Translations under genes and position numbers: made by a program
Shown: piece after piece, positions 58,517 through 64,000 of the stretch
Layout: each line of letters opens with the position of its first letter
Position numbering within the stretch: position 1 is the stretch's first letter
NCBI GenBank assembly: GCA_963789355.1
Contig: CAWBKK010000004.1
Location: forward strand, 124,001 to 188,000
Length of the DNA stretch: 64,000 nt
Reading direction: 5' to 3'
Origin: Gaiellasilicea sp963789355
GTDB lineage: Bacteria; Actinomycetota; Thermoleophilia; Gaiellales; Gaiellaceae
The notes under the pieces: generated by a model
The model's input: the letters and a program-made list of their open reading frames with translations, nothing else
Database searches by the model: none
What the model was told of the DNA's origin: nothing

Positions 58517-59659
58517 CTAGACCCGGCGCAGCGAAGCTGCCTCGTCGACGCGGCGATGGAGATCGCTCAGCCGCTCGGCGATCGCCGAGCGCTCGGCTTC
58601 CGCCTCTGCCGCGAAGGCCCCGAGCACGCGCCGAAGATCGGCGTCCGCAGCGGACACGCGCTCCTGGAACGAGGCCACCAGCTCCTCGCGCTGGCGCTCG
58701 AACGCTGCCTGCGCCTGGCGCTGGCGGTGCTCGAGCCGCTGCTGGCCGGCGTCGCCCGTCTGGGCGAGCCGCTCGGCGAAGACGGCATCGGCCTGGCGCA
58801 CGAACGTCTCGACGGCGCGGTCGAGCTCACGGGAAAGCCGCCCCGCCGCCTCTTCCCTGGCTGCCCGCATCGTCGTGTCGAACTGGACTCCCGCGGCCTC
58901 GGCGTGGCGTTCGGCCTCGCGGGCGATCGCTCGCTGCAGGTGCTCGAGCTGGCGGCGCTCGATGTCGGCGAACGACGCCTCGATCCGCCGCGCCGCCTCC
59001 GTCTCGGAGCGTTCGACCTGCTCGGTGAGGGCCTGCTCGCGCCGCCGCAGCCGCTCGGCGATCTCCTCGATCACCCGCCGCCGCTCGCTCGTGTGCGCCT
59101 CGAGCTCCTCCAGCGCCTCCGCGACGGCCTGCTGCGCTGCACGCTCGAGCTCCTCCCGGAGCCTGAGCACCGATGCGCGCTGCTCGTCGGAGGTGGCCAC
59201 GAGCTCCGACGCCTCCGCTTCGATCCGCGCCTCCGCCTCGGCGATCAGCTGCTTCTGGCGCTGCTCGAGCTTCCGCAGCTCCGTCTCGAGATTCTGCTGC
59301 GCACGGTCGATGTCGTCCCCCCAGCCACGGAGCCGCTCGTCGACGCGGCGTGTCGTCGCTGCGAGAGCATCGGCGAGCTCGACCCCGGCGGCGCGCTCGC
59401 GCTCGGCCAGCTCCTGGCGTCGCTCGTCGGCGATCCGCCGCTCGTCCTCGGCGAGGATCGAGAGCGAGTCGGCGCGCATCCGCGCCAGCCTCGCCTTCAG
59501 CTCCTCGGCGCTCGCGGCGGTCTGCTGCTCGACGAGCGCTTCCAGCTCTCGTCGCGCTGCTGCGGTCGGGTCGGCCCGGCGCCTGCGCGCGAGCAGCACC
59601 GCCGCGACCGAGAGCGCAAGCGCGAGCGCCGCGAGCGTGAGTGCGACCTCCTCGAGCAC
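58517..59659 (-). CDS. Membrane-anchored long coiled-coil protein
   Basis: 380 residues: one N-terminal membrane helix (about 5-24) followed by a basic stop-transfer RRRR and then continuous Glu/Arg/Ala-rich coiled coil to the C-terminus. There is no enzymatic motif. It resembles filament- or septum-associated scaffold proteins in outline only. GTG 59659 has TACGAT 6 nt upstream. Confidence 0.7.
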   Translation of the reverse strand: MLEEVALTLAALALALSVAAVLLARRRRADPTAAARRELEALVEQQTAASAEELKARLARMRADSLSILAEDERRIADERRQELAERERAAGVELADALAATTRRVDERLRGWGDDIDRAQQNLETELRKLEQRQKQLIAEAEARIEAEASELVATSDEQRASVLRLREELERAAQQAVAEALEELEAHTSERRRVIEEIAERLRRREQALTEQVERSETEAARRIEASFADIERRQLEHLQRAIAREAERHAEAAGVQFDTTMRAAREEAAGRLSRELDRAVETFVRQADAVFAERLAQTGDAGQQRLEHRQRQAQAAFERQREELVASFQERVSAADADLRRVLGAFAAEAEAERSAIAERLSDLHRRVDEAASLRRV

Positions 59660-59693
59660 CGTTCCATCGTATGCGGACTCCTATGCTGCCGCG

Positions 59694-60227
59694 ATGACGC
59701 TGGCCGACGATCTCGAGCGCATCGCGGCGGCGAGCGGTGCCGACGCGGTGCTCGCCGCGGAGGCGCACGCGGGCGAGCGGATCTACGTCTGCGCGTTCGA
59801 GGAGGGAGACGGCGGCCGCACCTGGCTCGCGCTCGACGACCACGGCGAGCCGGTCGCCGACCGTCCGCGCGTCCGGGACGCGGTCTCGATCGTCGCGCTC
59901 TGCGAGCTCGCGGAGGAGACGGCCGCCGGCGGCGACCTCGACGAGCTCCGCTCGCAGCTGGCCGCGCTGCGCGTGACCGAGAATCCTGCAGGGATCGAGG
60001 AGGCGGAGGAGGCGGTAGCGGCGCTGCAGCGCGTGCTCGGGACGCCGCCGCTGCTCGCGACCCCGACTCGCCTCGACGAGATCGGCGCGGCGACGCGCAC
60101 GCTCGAGATCGCACTCGGCGGCGTCTCGCAGAGCTCGCCGTTCGCAGCCGCCATGAAGGGTGCGAGCGAGGTCGTCGAAGCCCTCTTCGCGGACGTCGCG
60201 GGTTCCTACCGGATCCCACTCCGGTAA
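59694..60227 (+). CDS. Conserved protein of unknown function
   Basis: 177 residues, acidic, no signal or membrane segment. The first half looks alpha/beta (GERIYVCAFEEGDGGRTWLALD), the second is helical. ATG 59694 has TATGCT 6 nt upstream. It is divergent from the coiled-coil gene and 9 nt before the next small gene, so they may work together at the envelope. Confidence 0.65.
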   Translation: MTLADDLERIAAASGADAVLAAEAHAGERIYVCAFEEGDGGRTWLALDDHGEPVADRPRVRDAVSIVALCELAEETAAGGDLDELRSQLAALRVTENPAGIEEAEEAVAALQRVLGTPPLLATPTRLDEIGAATRTLEIALGGVSQSSPFAAAMKGASEVVEALFADVAGSYRIPLR

Positions 60228-60236
60228 CCTCAGAGC

Positions 60237-60536
60237 ATGGAGGGCAGCGGCTTCGGAGGCTTCCCGTTCGGCGGCGATCCCGAGGATCTCCTGCGCGGGC
60301 TGCGCGAGTTCGCCGAGCAGCAGGCCGAGTCGGTCCACGAGGCGCAGCGGGAGCAGTTCGCGACTCTGACCCTGAACACGGCGGTCGAGCTGACCGCGGC
60401 GGCGCTGCAGCAGGTGCAGCCGGCCGGCCCGATCGACGAGCAGGCGGTCGCGCTGCGCGACGCGATGCGCGTGCTGTTTCCCGAGGCGGTTGCGCTCGTC
60501 AGCGCAGCTCGCCAGGGCTTCATGCAAGAGCGTTAG
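60237..60536 (+). CDS. Small acidic protein of unknown function
   Basis: 99 residues. A Gly/Phe-rich start (GSGFGGFPFGGDP) precedes two or three helices. TAACCT, overlapping the stop codon of the preceding gene, is 6 nt before the ATG. Family not recognised. Confidence 0.6.
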   Translation: MEGSGFGGFPFGGDPEDLLRGLREFAEQQAESVHEAQREQFATLTLNTAVELTAAALQQVQPAGPIDEQAVALRDAMRVLFPEAVALVSAARQGFMQER

Positions 60537-60547
60537 TCTCTCCCGCC

Positions 60548-61456
60548 GTGTCTCTGCTCGACCGCGTCGTCGTCACGCTCCTTCCGGCCGTCCCGAAGCG
60601 GTTCGTGCGGATGCTCTCGTCCCGCTACATCGCCGGCTCGGAGCTCGAGGATGCGCGCCGCGTCGTCGGCCGGCTGAACGCGGAGGGGAAGCTCGCGACC
60701 GTGGACGTGCTCGGCGAGGAGGTCGCGCAGGCGCACGAGGCAGCCGCAATCGCGGCCGAGTACGTCGCGGCGCTCGATGCCTTCGAGCAGGACGATCTCG
60801 ACGCCAACGTCAGCGTCAAGCTGACGGGGCTCGGGCTCAAGCTCGACTACCACCTGTGCAAGCGGAACGTCGAGACGGTGATCGCCGCGGCCGAGCCCAC
60901 GAACCGCTTCGTCCGGATCGACATGGAGGACTCCTCGACCACGGACGACACGCTCCGGCTGTTCCGGGAACTGCGCGACGAGGGCCACGCACGCGTCGGG
61001 CCCGTGCTCCAGGCTTCGCTCAGGCGGACGGTCGCCGACGCCGAGGCCCTCGCGGGAGCGAGCGTTCGGCTCTGCAAGGGAATCTACGTCGAGCCGGAGT
61101 CGATCCAGTTCCGGGACGACGAGGAGGTGCGAGCCAGCTTCATGGACGCGCTGAGAGCTCTCGTCGACGGCGGCTGCTACGCGGCGATCGCCACGCACGA
61201 CGAGTGGCTCGTCGACGAGTCGATCCGGCTGATCCGGGAGCGGGGCCTGACGCCGGACCGGTACGAGTTCCAGATGCTGCTCGGCGTCCGCCCGGAGCTC
61301 GGCAACCGGATCGTGGCAGACGGACATCGCCTCCGCATCTACGTCCCCTACGGCCGCCAGTGGTACGAGTACTCGCTCCGGCGGCTGCAGGAGAACCCCA
61401 AAATCGCCGGCTACATCGCCGGCGACTTTGGACGGTCGTTGCTCCGCAGGCGCTAG
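60548..61456 (+). CDS. Proline dehydrogenase
   Basis: 302 residues, single-domain FAD-dependent TIM barrel: VSVKLTGLG, RIDMEDSSTTD, ASLRRTVAD, RLCKGIYVEP, TATHDE-like ATHDEWL, EFQMLLGVRP and YVPYGRQWYEYSLRRLQENP with the substrate-binding Arg pair. It oxidises proline to pyrroline-5-carboxylate. TAGTCT (60534-60539) lies 8 nt before GTG 60548. No P5C dehydrogenase is adjacent. Confidence 0.94.
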   Translation: MSLLDRVVVTLLPAVPKRFVRMLSSRYIAGSELEDARRVVGRLNAEGKLATVDVLGEEVAQAHEAAAIAAEYVAALDAFEQDDLDANVSVKLTGLGLKLDYHLCKRNVETVIAAAEPTNRFVRIDMEDSSTTDDTLRLFRELRDEGHARVGPVLQASLRRTVADAEALAGASVRLCKGIYVEPESIQFRDDEEVRASFMDALRALVDGGCYAAIATHDEWLVDESIRLIRERGLTPDRYEFQMLLGVRPELGNRIVADGHRLRIYVPYGRQWYEYSLRRLQENPKIAGYIAGDFGRSLLRRR

Positions 61457-61459
61457 GCC

Positions 61460-61753
61460 TTACGGAAGCGGGGGGCCGGGCGCGACGTCGTCTTCCTCGA
61501 CGACCGTCGTGGTGCGCCGGGGTGCCGCAGCGGTCGTCGTGGTGCGGACGGGGCCGCCCTCGACGTAGGCGGCGCGCCGGCGGAAGCCACCGAAGCTCGA
61601 CCAGAAGATCAGCGAGAGCACGAGGCCGAGGAGGCCGACGATCATCAGGATGACGCCGATGTTGTTGATGTTCAGGCCTTCGGCTTCAGTCGTGACGCCC
61701 CAGGTGAGGATGGCTCCGACTGCGATCAACAGAATGCTGACTGAGATTCCCAT
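61460..61753 (-). CDS. Small two-helix membrane protein (DUF6458-like)
   Basis: 97 residues. Two membrane helices (about 3-22 and 30-52) with the motif VTTEAEGLNINNIGVILMIVG between them and a Thr/Pro-rich cytoplasmic tail. GGGAGAAGGG precedes the ATG. Function unknown. Confidence 0.8.
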   Translation of the reverse strand: MGISVSILLIAVGAILTWGVTTEAEGLNINNIGVILMIVGLLGLVLSLIFWSSFGGFRRRAAYVEGGPVRTTTTAAAPRRTTTVVEEDDVAPGPPLP

Positions 61754-61800
61754 ATGAAGCCCTTCTCCCCGAACCTGCCGGTTCCTAACCCTGCTCCTTC

Positions 61801-62439
61801 CTAACCCCCGGGCTTCTCGGCCGCGAGAACGAGGTGGCCGGGGACGTTCGCGTCCTTGCCCGGCCACTCCTCGAGGCCCCGGAGCAGAAGGCCGGCGCCC
61901 GCGACCGCGGTGACAAGCTCCCCGAGGCCGACCGACGCGAAGTAGTCCCCGCGCCAGCGGCCGAAGCCGTCGAGCGCCGTGGCCGCCGGATGCTCGTCGT
62001 GGAGGAGCAGCACCCCGCCCGGGCGCAGGGCGGCGGCGACCCCGCCTGCGAACGGCTCGGCCGCGCGCAAGCGCCGCAGCGAGCCGTGGCCGAGGTAGAC
62101 GAGGTCCCAGCGGCCGAGCAGGAGCTCCGGCGGCAGCGCGTGCACGTCGGCGTGCACCCACGGCAGCTCCGGGGCGCGGCGCCGTGCCGACTCGATCGCC
62201 GCCTCGTCGTCGTCGACGCCGGTGACGAGCGCGCCGAGGTCGGCCAGGTCGACCGACTCGCGCCCGGTTCCACTGAGGAGATGGAGGACGCGATGGCCGC
62301 TCGCCCCTTGCAGTCGCTCCTTGATCCGCTCCGGCATGCCCGGCACCTGGAGCACGTTCTCGGACGTGCGGTGGGCGTCGTCGAAGGCGCGGCGGTTGTG
62401 GTCGGTCGGCTCCACGTCAAGCCCTGAGCGAGTAGCCAC
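61801..62439 (-). CDS. Class I SAM-dependent methyltransferase
   Basis: 212 residues. Motif I is VLHLLSGTGRESVDLADLG, followed by VTGVDDDEAAIE, DVHALP and WDLVYLGHGSL, with ALRPGGVLLLHDEHP. The substrate is unknown. It overlaps the 3' end of the reductase gene upstream by 23 nt. Confidence 0.88.
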   Translation of the reverse strand: MATRSGLDVEPTDHNRRAFDDAHRTSENVLQVPGMPERIKERLQGASGHRVLHLLSGTGRESVDLADLGALVTGVDDDEAAIESARRRAPELPWVHADVHALPPELLLGRWDLVYLGHGSLRRLRAAEPFAGGVAAALRPGGVLLLHDEHPAATALDGFGRWRGDYFASVGLGELVTAVAGAGLLLRGLEEWPGKDANVPGHLVLAAEKPGG

Positions 62440-63151
62440 CGTCGACGATCAAGGTCTGGCCGCGGATCATCTCCGCCTCCGGCGAGCAGAGGAACGTCAC
62501 CGCCGCGGCGATGTCCTCGGGCGAGACCAGCCGGTCGGCGGGGTTGTCCTTGCCGAAGCTCAGCATCTGCTCCTTGTTCGGGAAGTGGTCGAGCGCGCCC
62601 GTGTCGACGACACCGCCCGAGACGGCGTTCGCGCGGATCCCGAGCGGGGCGAGCTCGACCGCGAGGTAGCGGATGAGCGTCTCGAGCGCCGCCTTCGAGG
62701 TCCCGACGAGCGAGTAGTTCTCGAGGACGCGCTGCGAGCCGAGGCTCGAGATCCCGATGATCGATGCTCCCGGCAGCATCTGCGGCGCTGTCACCCGTGT
62801 CAGCGCCAGCAGGGCACGCGTGTTCGCGGTCATCGTCCAGTCCCAGTGCTTGTCCTCGGTCTCGAGCGCCGGACGGATCACGCCGGTCGCTGCGTTGTGC
62901 ACCAGCACGTCGAGCGCACCGAGCGTCGAAACCTCTTCGAGCACCCGGTCGGACGAGATGTTGCCGCGGATCAGGATCGCCTCGGCGCCCAGCGCCGCCA
63001 GCTCCTCGGCCGTCTCCTCCGCTGCCCTGTCCGAGCGGAGGTAGCCGATGACCACCCGCGTGGCGCCGAGTGCGGCGAAGCGAAGCGCGATCGCCTTGCC
63101 GATCCCCCGCGAGCCGCCGGTCACGAAGACCGAGGCACCGCTGAACGTCAT
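62417..63151 (-). CDS. Enoyl-ACP reductase FabL-like SDR
   Basis: 244 residues. TGGSRGIGKAIALRFAALG binds NAD(P)H; the active-site stretch SLGSQRVLENYSLVGTSKAALE and FPNKEQML, IRGQTLIVDGGYSL match FabL (enoyl reductase III). It would reduce enoyl-ACP in fatty acid synthesis; a 3-ketoacyl reductase role is less likely. The ATG overlaps the preceding gene's stop. Confidence 0.88.
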   Translation of the reverse strand: MTFSGASVFVTGGSRGIGKAIALRFAALGATRVVIGYLRSDRAAEETAEELAALGAEAILIRGNISSDRVLEEVSTLGALDVLVHNAATGVIRPALETEDKHWDWTMTANTRALLALTRVTAPQMLPGASIIGISSLGSQRVLENYSLVGTSKAALETLIRYLAVELAPLGIRANAVSGGVVDTGALDHFPNKEQMLSFGKDNPADRLVSPEDIAAAVTFLCSPEAEMIRGQTLIVDGGYSLRA

Positions 63152-63426
63152 GACCTTCGGGGCAGCGGGTCGTAGGCGGGGGCGGAGCTCGGCAGCTCCT
63201 CCCACCCGATCCGCGAGCGCGACTCCTTGCTGCCCTGCTCGGCCTTCGAGGAAGCGTGCCCGAGCGCCTCGAGCAGGCGCACCTTTTCCTCGCCGTAGCG
63301 GCGCACAGGATGGTCGGACGGGAGGTCGCGGATCAGGTCGCGAACGCGGGCTCGGAGCTGGAACGCGAAATGCGGCGTCGCGGGCCCGACGAGGGCGTCG
63401 ATGTCGCGGATCGAGGGCTCGGCCAT
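63148..63426 (-). CDS. Small protein upstream of the FabL-like gene
   Basis: 92 residues: AEPSIRDIDALVGPATPHF at the start, then HPVRRYGEEKVRLLEALG and a polar C-terminal tail. It overlaps the FabL-like gene by 4 nt. ATG 63426 has TACGCT 8 nt upstream (63440-63435). Function unknown. Confidence 0.75.
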   Translation of the reverse strand: MAEPSIRDIDALVGPATPHFAFQLRARVRDLIRDLPSDHPVRRYGEEKVRLLEALGHASSKAEQGSKESRSRIGWEELPSSAPAYDPLPRRS

Positions 63427-63457
63427 TCGGGCGCAGCGTAACGAGTTCGAGCCTACG

Positions 63458-63463
63458 TAGGCT
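63458..63463 (+). promoter_or_regulatory. Leaderless -10 of the EamA transporter gene
   Basis: TAGGCT lies 6 nt before ATG 63470; the divergent gene has its own TACGCT only 18 bp away. Confidence 0.5.
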
Positions 63464-63469
63464 CGCGGC

Positions 63470-64000
63470 ATGCGGCGGCCGCTGAGCATCGAGGTGATGT
63501 TGCTGACGACGGTCGTGCTCTGGGCGCTCAACCTCACCCTGACGCGCTACATCCTCACGCACGGGTTCGAGCCGCTCGCGTACGCGACCGTCCGCTACGG
63601 CGCGGCGACAGTGATCTTCCTCGGGATCGCGGTCGTCGCGGAGCGGACGCTCCGGATCAGGCGTACCGACCTCCTCCTCGTCGTGCTCGCGGCTCTCTGC
63701 CTCTGGTTGAACCAGCTGGCGTTCGTCTACGCGCTCGAGGAGACGAGCGCCTCGACGATTGCGCTGATCCTGGGGGCGACGCCGATCTTCGCCGCCCTGG
63801 TCGGGCTCGCGTTCGGCCTCGAACGTCTGTCCCGGAGGTTCTGGCTGGCCGCGGCGGTGTCGTTCGCCGGCGTCGGTCTCGTCGCTGCGGGCTCGAGCTC
63901 CGGCGTCTCCGGCGACACGCGCGGGACGCTGCTCGGGATCGCGACCGCCGCGACCTGGGCGGGGTACTCGGTCGCGATCGCGCCGCTGATGGAGCGCTAT
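63470..64000 (+). CDS. EamA/DMT-family transporter (C-terminus outside window)
   Basis: At least 177 residues with five or six membrane helices: MLLTTVVLWALNLTLTRYIL, EPLAYATVRYGAATVIFLG and SASTIALILGATPIFAAL are typical of the first EamA repeat. The frame remains open at the window end, where the second repeat begins. Substrate unknown. Confidence 0.9.
   Translation, partial: MRRPLSIEVMLLTTVVLWALNLTLTRYILTHGFEPLAYATVRYGAATVIFLGIAVVAERTLRIRRTDLLLVVLAALCLWLNQLAFVYALEETSASTIALILGATPIFAALVGLAFGLERLSRRFWLAAAVSFAGVGLVAAGSSSGVSGDTRGTLLGIATAATWAGYSVAIAPLMERY

Overview
The window is very GC-rich, gene-dense DNA with many start/stop overlaps. It looks like an actinobacterium, most likely class Thermoleophilia (Gaiellales/Solirubrobacterales-like). 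That placement rests on several features: SARP/AfsR-type regulators; a LexA box of the GAAC-N4-GTTC type; a topoisomerase I with YGPYV repeats and a Lys-rich tail instead of zinc fingers; DUF990-type ABC exporters; and many genes that appear leaderless, with a TANNNT hexamer 6-8 nt before the start codon. It is an inference from gene content and style, not from a database match.

1-12.1 kb is the most distinctive region. Three large AfsR-like SARP regulators (one cut by the window edge) are each transcribed divergently from exported products: a 60-residue Cys-containing secreted peptide, a pair of collagen-like Gly-X-Y proteins, and an operon of two TasA/camelysin-like exported proteins flanking a SipW/ER-type signal peptidase, followed by a third collagen-like protein. 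In front of each of these units lies an array of TTGAG heptamers at an exact 11-bp period, ending exactly 8 bp before an NANNNT hexamer. This is the textbook SARP operator layout. A 54-nt leader, conserved in all three collagen genes, begins where transcription is predicted to start. I read this as one regulon for a secreted collagen/TasA-type matrix.

12.1-24 kb carries housekeeping and accessory genes: a fused MoaD-MoaE, a GntR regulator, the large subunit of a methylmalonyl-CoA-type mutase, a PhoX-like protein, a DUF990 ABC exporter, a glycosyltransferase, SecG, tRNA-Leu(GAG), threonine dehydratase, LexA with its promoter and SOS box, and the RNase P RNA gene. An exported protein gene runs antisense into rnpB. 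24-26 kb holds a fourth SARP, with its own differently sequenced 11-bp repeat array. 25.9-27 kb is a decayed stretch (toxin-antitoxin remnant, AraC fragment).

27-45.5 kb contains two NarL-type sensor kinases and a LuxR response regulator, a PlsC-exonuclease-deacetylase operon, topA, the principal-type sigma factor, a complete Dpp-type peptide ABC operon ending in a GIY-YIG-like gene, ClpP divergent from an SRPBCC-ArsR pair across two palindromes, and a cytoplasmic NlpC/P60 peptidase.

46.1-50.5 kb is visibly less GC-rich and holds an HD-GYP protein, a MalT-like LuxR regulator and a small LuxR protein, possibly acquired. 50.5-64 kb returns to normal composition: an MhqO/MhqD-like quinone-detoxification pair, a PimA-like glycosyltransferase with a (frameshifted) flippase-like membrane protein and glycerate kinase, XseAB, an MFS transporter, several conserved proteins of unknown function, proline dehydrogenase, FabL-like reductase and the start of an EamA transporter.
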